The notes: generated from the sequence alone by a model not told the origin. A DNA stretch of 64,000 nucleotides from Diaporthe sp. PMI_573 (GCA_021399435.1 JAJTUP010000043.1:434001-498000); one strand, 5' to 3'. Positions 12,160-22,368 are shown, counted from the stretch's first letter. Translations and numbers: made by a program.

Positions 12160-12291
12160 GTCGAGTGGCCATCTCCTGACCATTTCGTGCGCAGACAAGG
12201 CTTCAGTCTGTATACTGGGGGAATAACGACTGGGTAACGTTGGTAAACGGATTGGGATATTAAAACTAGGGGATAGCGGAGACTGTATAAA
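12160..12291 (-). pseudogene. Left remnant of Tad-like LINE ORF2
   Basis: On the minus strand, directly after the hAT insertion site, one frame reads LRYPLVLISQSVY, resembling the RLPDRxxLVxSVYV strand that follows the TAAII motif in Tad-family endonucleases. That motif lies just right of the hAT element (15643-15700). Removing the hAT and one target-site copy would rejoin the two parts. Similarity fades within about 60-100 bp and a frameshift is needed, so the left limit is approximate. Confidence 0.45.
12284..12291. repeat. hAT target-site duplication, left copy
   Basis: TGTATAAA immediately left of the hAT terminus. The right copy at 15635-15642 is TGTATAAT: 8 bp, one mismatch, the length expected for hAT insertion. 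Confidence 0.65.
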
Positions 12292-12299
12292 GCAGGGTT

Positions 12300-12432
12300 G
12301 GAAATCGATCGACTGATCGATTTGATCGATTCGATTAATCGATTTGATTTCGATTTCGATCGATCGATCCAACCTGTCAATCGATCGATATCGTATCGAT
12401 CAAACCTCCAATCGATCGATTTGATCGTCGAT
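12300..12432. repeat. Left subterminal ATCGAT array of the hAT element
   Basis: Dense irregular tandem copies of ATCGATCGAT and TTTGATCGAT, mirrored at the right end (15494-15627). Probable transposase-binding repeats, though a plain microsatellite expansion cannot be excluded. Confidence 0.7.
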
Positions 12433-12777
12433 CACCACGTACTTCGGAGGTGTCCCGGGTAGGTTGCGCATGGCGGCTCATAGTATGATACGCGACGAAT
12501 CTGTCGCCGGACGCGTCTACCCTGGCAAGTCGTCAGGGGCCCCAGGCAGCTACACGCGACGCGTGGCAGCAGGAAATGACCCAACGTATGAGCTGTCCTC
12601 TCTGTCCCGTGCCATTTGCAATTCCGCCAATGCCTGGTTCAATGGACTCTGTACGCGTCGCAACCAGGAATTATCTCGGGTCTTGGCTTGTCCGAGTAGA
12701 GTGCAGGTTCGACCTTATCAGCCTCGCAGCATTCGATTTGACCTCCTCCACACTGTTTGCGGACTCTTCCCATCACT

Positions 12778-15496
12778 ATGGACTCGCTTGATGAGGACAT
12801 AGAGGCTGCCTCCTCCACGCCGCCGCCTTCCGAGCCGTCAACTAGTTCAGCCTCAACGAAATATGCACCCGTCAGATTTCCAGATTATGAGGCTTGGACG
12901 ACTGATAAATTCAGGCGGTTCCCCGGTTTCACGATAGGTCACGACCCTTCTCGAGAGCGGACATGGTGGTGGCAGTTTGGATTCAGGATGAAGGACAACA
13001 GGCCACGGCCCCACAAGATCGTATGGATCTGCGAGAGATGTTTCCTCCTGAACAGGCCGAAGACTACAGATTATGTCTACATCGCTTCAACTGGCGGAGG
13101 CATTGTCCGACATCTGAGAAAGGAGCACAAGGTCGTGGTTTGTGTCATCCCTCCGTGTCCTATGTCCACGTCGTTCGATAATGTCCGCTAACTTGTCAGC
13201 CACCTTCGCAATTTGCAGGCCCCGTTGCCGGAAGTGGAGGTACAGAACGGAATCTACTTGATATGCTTCGCGCCGATCCAACGAACCCTCGGGATCAAAG
13301 CCTTCTCGGCAATCTGCATACGCTGTTCGATCCGAAGATGAATCAACTACTCCTGCTCGACTGGCTTACATACCACAACCTCCCGTTCAATCTCGTAAAC
13401 TCTGAGCGCTTCAGACGACTGCTTCTCTACAACAACCCGTCTCTCCAGGAAGGGCAGATACCAACCGGCAAGACGCTCGTGAATCTGCTAATAAACGAGT
13501 ACAATCGCGCTCTTGGCCCGCTTCACGAGCTGCTTCAAAGAGCGAGAAGTATGATTCACTTTACCTTTGATGGCTGGACTTCCCGACAAAACACATCATT
13601 CCTTGGTATCAACGCCCACTTTATCGACCAAGATTGGAAACAATGGAGAATACTTTTGGCTTTGCCAGGTCTCAGGACGCGCCATACCGGAGCAGCGCTC
13701 GCAGATGAAGTTGCAGATACAATATGCGCATTTGGTCTTCAAGACAGGTACAAAACCATGGCCAAAAATCTTACCTGCCAAACTGACTATGTTAACTCTT
13801 ATTCGGCTTCAGGATCGGGTACTACACGCTTGACAACGCTGCGAATAATGCTACGGCTATGGAAGCACTTGGCACTGAGTTCGATTTCGACGGGGATGAG
13901 CGTCGCATCCGCTGCGCCCCTCATTTTCTGAACCTGACAGTCAGAGCCATGATGTACGGCAGCAAAAGGGATAATTTCAATGAGCTGCTAGCTCATTGGG
14001 GCGATAAGGACTTTATGACTGAAGAAGACGAGCAGCGACAGTTGTCCGAGGCTATCAATGAGCTGGCGACGGACGACGACTTCAGTGAGCCGAGGATGGA
14101 TGAGGTCTTCGAGCTCGAAAAAGTCCCCGAGGAGAGTCAGCACCAGTATCCAGTCCCTGAGATTATTAACGCCGAGGAAGCGGACAAGTACCGCAAGTTT
14201 GGGCCGTTTGGCAAGCTACACAATATTGGCATCGCTCTTCGAACGAACAGTCAACTTCTCGAGGACTTTTATGAAGCTCAACGGCAAACCGCCCCTACCG
14301 AACCTGTTCTTACGTGGGTTCAAAACGTCTGTACTCGCTGGCAATCCGACGAGGCAATGGCGTCGCGCGCTCTGCTGAAACGAGCAGCCTTGAACAGGAT
14401 GCTTTGTATGATCGAGGAACGATGGGTTAGCCAAGGCGGCAAAGAAAAAGACAAACCAGCAATATTGAAAGAAAAACTTTCCCTTGAGGAATGGAAGGTT
14501 GTTGCTGCGGTTCAGAAGATCCTTCAACCATTCAAGGTCGCCTCAAGGCAACTGCAGGGCGAGGGTATTGCTGGTAAACGCTCAACTTCAGGGGGGTTCG
14601 ACGAGTACTTCCAAGTGGTGGAGATGCTCCTTGACCACCTCGAGCTGGCCGTTCAAGGAGTGATAATTGAAGAGAATGACGACCAGATCATGGAAGAGGT
14701 TCAACTGTTCGATGGCATGGATGCAAAGACCCGGAGGCTGTTGAAGGTTTACATCAAGCTCGGATGGAAGAAGCTGAACGACTACTATGGCAAGCTGACC
14801 TCTACTGCCTACGTAGCGGCAGTTGTATTCCACCCCTGCAAGAAATGGCGAACCCTAGAACAGCTTTGGAACCAACTCCCGTCTCGTCAGACCTCAGAAT
14901 GGAAGAGGACGTATGAGAGAAGCTTAACAACCATCTGGGAAGAGAAGTACAAGAACAAGGCTCATGGGGCAGATTCTAATGACACTTCAGCAGCTGGGAC
15001 TACTAGTGCCTTGGACTATATTGAACGTCGACTGGCTTTTAGTCGGTCATTGACTACTCCTGACTCTCAAGAGCGACAAGGCCAACGACAACAGCAGTCA
15101 GCGGCGATGCCACCACAGGACGAGCTTGATCAGTATCTGTCAGAGCCAGCGGTTGACAACATCGCATACAAAGCTGACCCAATTGGTTGGGTGAGGGACG
15201 TCGGCGTTGTGCGTTTTCCTCGGCTGTCTTATATGGCTGTTGACTTTCTTACTATCTCATCGTCTTCTGCAGAAACGGAGAGAGACTTCAGCAGTTGCGG
15301 GAGGATGGTAACACCACTCAGGTCCCGCCTACGGCGGCATATTGTGGCCATGGCTCAGTGCCTTCGTTCCTGGAGCAAAGCCGGTATTTATCAGCCGACT
15401 CTTCCTTTTAGTCTCCTTGAAGGGGATAATTGGAGGCAAGTTCTTCAATTGGTGGGTAGGATCACCGTAGATAGTAACAACGAAGACCAGCATTGA
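12778..15496 (+). CDS. hAT transposase (BED finger, RNase H-like core, dimerisation domain)
   Basis: Exons: 12778 to about 13130, 13219-13747 and 13813-15496. The second intron (13748-13812, 65 bp) is clear because it joins FGLQDR to [12 protein letters not shown] across the codon AG|G. The first intron ends at 13218 but its donor is uncertain. The N-terminus carries a BED-type zinc finger (CERC then H...H in HLRKEHK), the core has [11 protein letters not shown] and the DNAANN acidic segment, and the C-terminus has the hAT dimerisation signature [20 protein letters not shown] followed by ERDFSS. The total is about 850 residues with no internal stop, consistent with a functional cut-and-paste transposase acting in the nucleus on the flanking inverted repeats. 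Confidence 0.85.
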
Positions 15497-15627
15497 TCGA
15501 TTTGATCGCCGATCGACGTCGATCGATCGATTTGAATTAGTGATCGATCGATATCGATCGATTGAAGGTGACGATCGATATAAGTCGATCGATCAGGGCT
15601 CGGAATCGATCTGTACGATCGATTTCC
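15494..15627. repeat. Right subterminal ATCGAT array of the hAT element
   Basis: Mirror of the left array: repeated GATCGATCGAT motifs between the transposase stop codon and the right inverted repeat, ending at 15634. Confidence 0.7.
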
Positions 15628-15634
15628 AACTCTG

Positions 15635-15642
15635 TGTATAAT
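15635..15642. repeat. hAT target-site duplication, right copy
   Basis: TGTATAAT directly after the right terminal repeat; compare TGTATAAA at 12284-12291. Confidence 0.65.
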
Positions 15643-15903
15643 CGCCGCTGTTATGTCTGGTGAGTCAATTGGCACTTGTTTCGCTTTAATGTCCTTGTTT
15701 ATCTAGAGCATGCTCTGAATCGCCCATCTTCCCTCTCTTCACGTAGAGGGCACCATCTTAACCTACTTATGATGCCCCATAGGGGTTGTTAGGAGACGTT
15801 TCTGGATCCTTCTCGCTTGGGGTTCCTGAATGGCTAGTATTGCTGTGTCTTGTATTTCCTCATCATTTATCAGGCTATATTTAGTTGGACTATGCGAAAC
15901 TTT
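15643..15903 (-). pseudogene. Start of Tad-like LINE ORF2 (endonuclease) with RIP-type nonsense codons
   Basis: The minus strand reads LINDEEIQDTAILAIQEPQA, then LLTTPMGHHK, a stop, VKMVPST, a stop, REGRWAIQSML, a stop, INKDIKAKQVPIDSPDITAAI. This is the N-terminal part of the endonuclease domain in Tad-family ORF2 (the AIQEPQ motif holds the catalytic Glu). At all three stops the family has tryptophan, so TGG has become TAG or TGA: single G-to-A changes on the coding strand, as RIP produces. The hAT element interrupts the frame right after the TAAI motif. ORF2 is therefore both mutated and split. Confidence 0.75.
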
Positions 15904-17271
15904 CTACTCATGGCGAGATGGGTAGAGTCTTTGGCAGCTTTTGCTGAATGATTTGTGCGGGCTTCTATAGGGGATGTACTTTACTATGGTTTCGGTGTAT
16001 TTGGTGTGGCGATGGCCTTCTTTGGCGCACTTTCCGCAGATTTGTGGTTTATGGCATTGGTAAGCCTTGTGTTTAGTGATTTCCTGGCAGTTGTAGCATT
16101 GCTTCGGGCGTTTCCTCCGTTTGAATTTCTTAGTATACCCCGATTTTCCTCCTGCGATGAAGAAACCTTCTTGTAGGAGTTGTTGCGCGTCTGCTCCTTT
16201 ACTAAGGTATACTACCATTGATCTGTACGCTTTAGGGCTGTCTTTGTTGCTAAGCCATGCTATTTTCGCGACTTGGGTATTGTTTTCTTTGCCTAAGGCC
16301 TTAGTGGCTTCTGTGTAAAGGTTACCTCTCTTGTCCAGTATTGTCGTACGGTTGATACTGTCCACTTGGATGGGGTAGAGATTATCCTGTAGGACGCGTG
16401 CTCTTCTGGTTAGTTTTGCTTCGACCATCTGTTTGACCTTTGTATGTTCGGTTTTATCTCTGTAGGCGATTCTGACACGGTGGGGGTTCTTAGGGTCCTT
16501 GGTTACTGCTCGGCATCGCCATAAAGAGCCGTCTTGTTTGGCGCGGATCTCGCCCTCCACTATTGTCTGGATCGTACCGGCTGAGATTTGACCGCTGGCA
16601 TCTTCCTCCACCCTTGAGGTGTCGATCGTGCAGTAAAGCGTACTGGTGAGGGTGGACGAGGCGGCGTATGTGGACGAGAGTGTCCGTATGTTGCTTGGTA
16701 GACTGGTCGGCGGTGTGTGTATAACATCTGCATATAATGGGCTTGGGCTGGTCTGTACGGCGGTTATGGCCGCAATGCCGTCCGCCATTTGCTGCTTGGT
16801 GTCGCTTAGTTTGTCTTTGACCGCTTGGCACTCTATCTTAACTGCTTGGAGTTCCTCCTTCACTTGGCTAATTTCAGTCTGCATTGCTTTGTTGTGAGCC
16901 TCCTGCCTTGTCCATGCTTTAAGAAGGATCTTCAGGATATCGGTTTGCTTGTTTATCTGCTCCTGTAGTGTTTGTAGTGTCGCCTGTTCGCTTTCTCCAC
17001 TCTTTCCGGTTTTCTTTGTCTGCGCTCCATTAGCGGCCGCGCCTCTCGCAGCGCTTCCATTCTGTTTTCTTGGGAGTAGAAGTGCTGTGTCGAGTGCATC
17101 CTGAATTGCCTCGTTCTGCCTAGCTTTCGCGCTTGATTTTCGCGGGCTTTGTCGTGGGCGAACACCATTATCTTTACCTTCCGACGCGACCGTGATCGCG
17201 TCTTTAACTCCCATCCCGGGAGTCTGGGACGCGCCGGGCCGTGCGGGGTCCGCTAACGTCGCGTCGCGCAT
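15904..17271 (-). pseudogene. Tad-like LINE ORF1 (gag-like, zinc-knuckle protein)
   Basis: A 455-residue frame from the ATG at 17271 (a GTG-started extension reaches 17292). The N-terminus is basic and Ser/Ala-rich, followed by a long coiled coil (about residues 85-165) and a C-terminal nucleic-acid-binding region with a CYNC...C knuckle and CGKCAKEGH. The following positions, normally cysteines of the last knuckles, are tyrosines (HTKYTETIVKYIPYRSPHKS), the result expected of TGC-to-TAC transitions on the coding strand. Neighbouring residues also fit G-to-A changes. The frame is open but the protein is probably impaired. It sits just upstream of the ORF2 remnant, the normal LINE order. Confidence 0.75.
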
Positions 17272-17292
17272 GCTTAATTCACCACGCTGCAC

Positions 17293-17700
17293 TACCTAAA
17301 ATCGTCAGAATAAACCACGAGTCGAGAAAGTGTATAATAAAAGCCCCCAGGTTTTCGGCTCCGATCATCGAATGTCCCCTCCAATCACAGTATGTCTCCT
17401 AGGTTCTGTCCTTATTATTATGAGAATCCACGTTCTTGTTGAAGTCGCTCCAGCTCCATCCTTGGGGCTAGCAGCTTCCCCCGCGGACAGCGAAGATGAC
17501 ACAGACCACGCGCCTGTCCATCGGGCGGAACACTTGTACTTACGGCCTTCCCAGCCTTCACCACCAGGTCGCAGATGTCCAACCCAGAAAGAACGCCCTG
17601 AGCCTGACAACGCGGTTCAAAATACTATGCGGGAAATGCTACGAGGCGACGTGATTTTGTTGATCGTTAACCATCCCCCAATCCTTAATTGTCTCCACCT
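17293..17700. other. LINE upstream region; no supported gene
   Basis: Probably the 5' UTR of the LINE followed by unrelated sequence. Short frames on both strands only. Confidence 0.35.
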
Positions 17701-18349
17701 CAACTAAGTTATTTTGGTTTAACTTTCGCGCTATCGATTTAAATATGTAATTACAGTAAAAACATTTCTGCATTTCAAGTTTTAACATATAACGCGGAAT
17801 CCCATCACATTTTTATATTTTAATACATGGTCTACCCTAAAATTTATGAACGCTAAGATGCGATTGGAGGCGGATACGTCTAAGAACAGCACCATTGGAA
17901 ACTGAGAATTTAGGCAACGATTACACACTCAATGGTTGTATGTACAGAAGGGATAATTTCTGACCTTTTAAAGTTCTTCCTATGCAAAGCCACCCATGTG
18001 CTCGGGAGGTACTTTTCATGATTTAGTTTACATGTACCAAGATGAAGGACCGTACTTTGAAAAAATAATACTTCTGAGAAACTGTCCCTGTATATTATAG
18101 CCCTTGATGATAATTTATTTGAAGTCCGTATTACTAAATTTAGAATTAACTTCTATTTCAGTCAGGAGAGTACTTGTAAAGAGGGGAAAAGAAATCCCTC
18201 AGTCTCGCTTACTCTGACAGAATTGCACATGACGGCTGTTTGTAATCTACATAGCTACATGAATACTCCGTTTTTCTCCGGGGAGACCAACATGTAGACG
18301 ATATACAGTACAATATCACCCGATTCATGAGCTTGAGATAGGCAAACGC
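17701..18349. repeat. AT-rich 3' flank of the SKP1/F-box gene with a copy of a dispersed repeat
   Basis: About 18130-18230 (CTAAATTTAGAATTAA, then a CAGGAG...GTGAAGAGGG-like block and TCTCGCTTACTCTGACAG) matches segments at 29990-30075, 39880-39965 and, inverted, 38460-38560. Here the repeat lacks the short protein tail present in the other copies. A stretch at about 18325-18395 also matches 39993-40050. Confidence 0.65.
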
Positions 18350-19423
18350 CTAGCTATATAGTTTATTTAAGCAGTCCGATATTGAATTTGAAGCCCGGCG
18401 ATTTTTGACCAAGTCGCGAGGCATGTCCAAATCATGGGGGCCCCAACCCTTCTCACAAATCAAGAAATACATCCTAGACAGATTGTAAGGCTGGCGATGT
18501 AGGGTACGAATAACCATTGCCGTTGACTCTTTGTCGTAATTGCTGCACACAAGCTGGTGAAGTTTGGGATCTTTCAAGTAAATAACAGATACTTCCTTTC
18601 TCCGGTCTTCCCGTGTCTTTATGACTCTGTCGTGGAATTTAGAAACTGAAGACATGGGTCTCATAGGACAACTGTTTGTAATGTTAAGGACGTTAAAGAT
18701 AGTGCCATCCCTCAAAGTATACTCGCCATTAAAGTAGCTCCCCGGCTGGAGGTAGTCTAGGATGTGTTTCCGTCCTCCGAGCGTGAAGTTCGATTTTCCG
18801 GTGTGGTCGAGACCGGCCAGTACAAGATATTGGGGCTTGTCGAAATCTTTTGCCACAAGCATAGGGTTTGCCCCAACGGCGAGAGCATCCTCAAACCATT
18901 CATCGCTCTTCATCAACTTAGTCCATATTTTCGCATGCTCCAACTGAGCTGCTGTTTCCGGTACAATCCCCGCGGCGGCCGCACTGAGAAAAGCGTACGG
19001 AGGGAGACTTTGCGCGATCTGGATTCGGATATCGTCCGGAACGCCAGAAAGTGCTACTAGCAAACCGTCCTTTATCATAGCTGCGGCTTTCCTACACGCC
19101 GCCTCAAACAGATCCCGGATTTGAAGAAAGTTTGCCCTGTGTAGTACGTCAAACAGTGTATCTTCCTCGAGACATAAAAACTGCGTTTCCCACTCCCAAA
19201 TGCGTTGCCTATCATGATAACTCCCGCTTTTGGTCAGATGACCATTATTAACATGATATTTGCACCACTGCAATATCATTGTGAGTGTAGCTACGGTGAT
19301 TGGAAGTCTCGGTACACCTTCCTCTATCATATTCTGCAGGACTCCTGGCCTCTGACAGATATATGTTCCCTCCTCAAGGACAGTCTCCCCATCGCGCGCT
19401 TCCAGAGAGGTGTCACGGGCCGG
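18350..19423 (-). CDS. SKP1-like domain fused to an F-box-like C-terminal protein
   Basis: The frame begins right after an in-frame TGA (19424-19426) with SLEARDGETVLEE and LQNMIEEG (SKP1 POZ-fold start), then LPITVATLTMILQWCKYH, WETQFLCLEEDTLFDVLHRA and LFEAACRKAAAMIKDG, matching the POZ and dimerisation helices of SKP1, the adaptor of SCF ubiquitin ligases. What follows (VPDDIRIQIAQSLPPYAFL, then IWTKLMKSDEWFEDA and about 180 more residues) resembles an F-box motif and the associated C-terminal region of fungal F-box proteins. Adaptor and substrate receptor are thus in one chain. There is no Met between the TGA and LQNM, so the SKP1 part has no start of its own. Either the TGA is a nonsense mutation (CGA to TGA would be RIP-like) in a larger fusion, or a cut-down protein starts at 19330. 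Confidence 0.65.
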   Translation of the reverse strand, partial: PARDTSLEARDGETVLEEGTYICQRPGVLQNMIEEGVPRLPITVATLTMILQWCKYHVNNGHLTKSGSYHDRQRIWEWETQFLCLEEDTLFDVLHRANFLQIRDLFEAACRKAAAMIKDGLLVALSGVPDDIRIQIAQSLPPYAFLSAAAAGIVPETAAQLEHAKIWTKLMKSDEWFEDALAVGANPMLVAKDFDKPQYLVLAGLDHTGKSNFTLGGRKHILDYLQPGSYFNGEYTLRDGTIFNVLNITNSCPMRPMSSVSKFHDRVIKTREDRRKEVSVIYLKDPKLHQLVCSNYDKESTAMVIRTLHRQPYNLSRMYFLICEKGWGPHDLDMPRDLVKNRRASNSISDCLNKLYS

Positions 19424-20029
19424 TCAATTCTCGTTGATCCCAATGCGTTCAGGATCTAAACCCCATGTATCGGCAACTGATGGCGTGATTTTGAGGCAAC
19501 GCTTTCGTCCAGCGATAACAAGCTGTAGTATATGAAATTGTTCCTCTACTGTGATAGAGGTTGAGTCGGCAAGATGTTGTTCGTCTTGCTGAGGCTCGTT
19601 GTAGGTACTTGCACATAAACAGCGCATGGGTACGGATCCACTTTTGATATATTTATGCGCAAGCTGAGTTGGATCTGCGAATATTAGTTCAGAGTGAAGG
19701 TTTGCATAGAGAAAATTAGAAATGTTTAGGGTATATCGCAACTCCGGGAATTGAATTACTCGGCCCCCCTCCTCAAACACGTACGGCCCCCGTAGAGACT
19801 TTTTGAACAGGCTCCAAGCTTCGGGTGTAAGCCTAGATTTCCCATCATTCGTCATAATAAGCGCCAGTGACAAAGTATCGCTCCGTTTAATATCCCCAAT
19901 GATGGTGAAAAATATTTGAATTCCTTTGCAATAGTCCAGGAGACTTGTGTCTATGAAGAGCTTGCTCCAGATATTGTCCGTGGAGCCAGCATTTTCAAAA
20001 GATTTATATGAGGCACAATGATCGCCCAT
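19424..20029 (-). CDS. N-terminal unknown domain, in frame with the SKP1/F-box ORF
   Basis: About 200 residues from the ATG at 20029 (upstream in-frame codons extend to 20062). It ends LDPERIGINEN before TGA and lies in the same frame as the SKP1 part immediately downstream. The sequence (DNIWSKLF, FFTIIGDIKRSD, LALIMTNDGKSRLTPEAWSL, LNISNFL) recalls the region after the F-box in fungal F-box proteins, and resembles the C-terminal part of the downstream SKP1 frame, so it may be an F-box-associated domain without its F-box. A paralogue of about 60 percent identity by eye lies divergently at 21413-22129. Function unknown; a role in ubiquitin-ligase substrate recognition is inference. Confidence 0.6.
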   Translation of the reverse strand: MGDHCASYKSFENAGSTDNIWSKLFIDTSLLDYCKGIQIFFTIIGDIKRSDTLSLALIMTNDGKSRLTPEAWSLFKKSLRGPYVFEEGGRVIQFPELRYTLNISNFLYANLHSELIFADPTQLAHKYIKSGSVPMRCLCASTYNEPQQDEQHLADSTSITVEEQFHILQLVIAGRKRCLKITPSVADTWGLDPERIGINEN

Positions 20030-20062
20030 GGTGCACTGTATTCGGAGATAATCTACGGACAA

Positions 20063-21412
20063 TTTAATTGTGTATTAATTTAATCGAAAGTATATGGCTT
20101 TGCGGAAGTATTGGTATTGTAGAGGCAACTTGAATGGGGATGGTCAGCGCTCCAAGGATATATATTGGTGATATGTTTTCTCTGAGTTGTAGGTTTGAAA
20201 ATGGATTTAAATGATGCTGAAGAACTACCTAAGGTTATATATAGTTGGATAGGAGTTAAATTAAACTCCTTTAATCTAGTAAAAGCATTCTACTAATCGA
20301 CAAATATTTAGGAAACGCATTTCTGAAGTCTCATTGTAGGGATGCATATCAAGTTCAATTCCGGACTTTGGTTAGCCAAAAGAAGAAAAGAGAAAGAAGA
20401 AGAAGATGTGGTAGTAGATGGATCCCGCCTCGCACTCAAAATCATTAGGAAGGAAATTATTCTTGCCTGTGGAGATATGACAGAGCTTGTCGATGCGTTG
20501 TTCGACGGCTAGGCCCAGGATGGCCTCGCTGAGATGTTTATTGGCGCGACGATATCTCCGACTTCACCAAGGTAAGTAGAAGTTAGGTGAGATAATGTTG
20601 TTAGGTATGGCTGTTTAATTATGGGAGATCGCAAAGAAAAAGAATGTGAAACGGTGGAGGATTAAGGTACTTATATATCCAGCAGGTCTCGATCAGAGCC
20701 TGCTACCATTGGGTAGATTAAATGCTTGTCGGAATCAATTCAATCAGGATCGAAAACAGACTATAGTCGGTCCGATAGTACTTTTTTGCTGGTGCCGAGT
20801 AGACCTCCTAGTTTAGGGCATCCTCTTCGACAGCGCTGACGAGGGGGAGGAACTGCAATGAGCTTAATGTTATGTGGGAGGGTAATTACCCTACGATTTT
20901 GGAGAGCAATCTTTTTCCCTTAGTCCCCATGACTTTTGTTTTATTTAAGTTACAAAGATACTTACGTAGATCGGGTACTAATTTTCCTAGTGTCGTTTCT
21001 GAATAATCTATCTATAAAATTCTAAGGGAAGAGAGAGATTTAATGGGTGGCTTATGTAAGGTGCTGTGGTCAGCCCGTCCCTGCGTTCTGTGACGCTGTT
21101 AGCGCTCTCAGAGGTAACAGCCGTCACATCCGCCATCAATACTTAGTCTATGGTTGAGGTGCTTGAGATAGAATATGCAGTTGCTGGTATGATTGTTAGG
21201 TTTAGCAATAAAGAAAAGGGTTAAGAGTAATAGGAATAGGTTTTACTGCTACTCTAAGGCTTAAAGCTTCATTCTCGATCGAGAATTTCTAATCACGTAT
21301 TCCTCCGAGCATATATAATCCCTGGCAACATTTTCGGGTATAGACCGGATCTTCTTATGATTCTAAAAAGACATACTCACGTTACTAAGTATTTCCGCAA
21401 AGCCAATTTACC
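20063..21412. promoter_or_regulatory. Divergent intergenic region between two paralogues
   Basis: About 1.35 kb, AT-rich. Both genes keep a related upstream sequence: ATACTTCCGCAAAGCC (minus strand, 20096-20111) and GTATTTCCGCAAAGCC (plus strand, 21389-21404). The duplication therefore included promoter sequence. Short LTR-like ends TGTGACG and CCGTCACA occur at 21089-21127. No other gene is visible. Confidence 0.5.
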
Positions 21413-22129
21413 ATGGAATCTCCTACCTCAGACTACGAGTTACCTGAAAATTGTGCCTCATACATATCATTTGAGAACCCTAATTCCAAAGACAATATCT
21501 GGGACAAGCTATTTAGGGATAAAAGGCTCCTACACTTTTGTCAGGGACTTAGAATATACTTCACCATTATCGGCGATATTGAACAAAGTCTTACTTCATC
21601 ACTAGCGTTAATCATGACAAATGATGGGAAGACAGGGCTAACACCTGAGGTTTGGGCCCTTTTCAAAAAGTCTTTGCGGGAACCTAACATCTTCGAGGAG
21701 GGCGGCTGTGTGGTTCGGTTTACAGATTCAGGATACACCCTGAATATTTCTAATTTCCTCTGGGCAAACTTCCACCCCAAACTCATAATCGCGGACCCAG
21801 ATCAGCTCATCTATGAATATTTCAAAAGTGGGTTGATTCGAATGCGCTGTACGAGTGCAAGCACCTTTAAAGACAAACCGCAAAATGCACAAGACCCTGC
21901 CGATCCAGGCCCTCTTACAGGATACAGTCCATTGTTTACGATACAGCTTGTTATTGCTGGCCGCAATCGTCGCCTAAACATCGCACGATCAATTACGGAT
22001 ACATGGGCTACAGACCCCAAACGCTTTCGGAGAAGGAAACGTCAGCCCATGACTGTTGTGTACTATAATAGCCAGAGGGACGCCCTACGCGTGCGAAATT
22101 ACGACTCAGTCTTCCGGAGCGAAATTTGA
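21413..22129 (+). CDS. Paralogue of the 19424-20029 protein
   Basis: A single-exon 238-residue frame from an ATG in the context ACCATGG. It aligns with the minus-strand neighbour along nearly its whole length (NCASYISFENPNSKDNIWDK, IYFTIIGDIEQS, SLALIMTNDGKTGLTPEVWA, LNISNFLWANFHPKLIIADP, IQLVIAGRNRRLNIA). After DTWATDPKRF it diverges into a basic tail (RRRKRQP...) and has no SKP1 domain downstream. Identity by eye is about 60 percent, so this is not a recent copy. Function unknown. Confidence 0.6.
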   Translation: MESPTSDYELPENCASYISFENPNSKDNIWDKLFRDKRLLHFCQGLRIYFTIIGDIEQSLTSSLALIMTNDGKTGLTPEVWALFKKSLREPNIFEEGGCVVRFTDSGYTLNISNFLWANFHPKLIIADPDQLIYEYFKSGLIRMRCTSASTFKDKPQNAQDPADPGPLTGYSPLFTIQLVIAGRNRRLNIARSITDTWATDPKRFRRRKRQPMTVVYYNSQRDALRVRNYDSVFRSEI

Positions 22130-22130
22130 A

Positions 22131-22368
22131 ATGAAAAACTACGCTGGAAGCCGAATATGTTGATTGGCTCCAATTGAATGAGATGACTAGACATAATCTC
22201 CTAGCCAAAGACGTGCTTAGGTCAGGTATTTGTTTCCTTCTGGGGGCCTACGTTACGGTATCTTCGCAAGGACTTTTTTACTATCTCGCGTCAACTGAGA
22301 GACAGAGAATTTATGTTCGACATGGTGGCTGGCAAGTGTTAGTCCACATCGCCCATCAATTAGAGTAG
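22131..22368 (+). CDS. Small unknown ORF downstream of the paralogue
   Basis: About 79 codons without a stop, with a first Met near 22174 giving 64 residues including a hydrophobic stretch (SGICFLLGAYVTVSSQGLFYY). It could be a small gene, an unrecognised exon of the upstream gene, or chance. No family recognised. Confidence 0.3.

Larger units (their letters stand above)
12292..15634 (+). mobile_element. hAT DNA transposon, complete element
   Basis: The ends carry matching terminal inverted repeats: CAGGGTTGGAAATCGATCG at 12293 and, read inward from 15634 on the minus strand, CAGAGTTGGAAATCGATCG (one mismatch in 19). An 8-bp near-perfect target duplication flanks the element. Inside both ends are 100-130 bp arrays of ATCGATCGATTTGATCGAT-type motifs, the usual place for hAT transposase-binding sites. 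The 3.3-kb body holds one transposase gene with open exons. It is inserted in the ORF2 of a RIP-damaged LINE and itself shows no obvious RIP, so it arrived later. It is plausibly autonomous. Confidence 0.85.

Noticed and set aside
21089..21127. TGTGACG...CCGTCACA as a solo LTR
   Set aside because: Only 39 bp between the ends; probably a chance or residual piece of an LTR.
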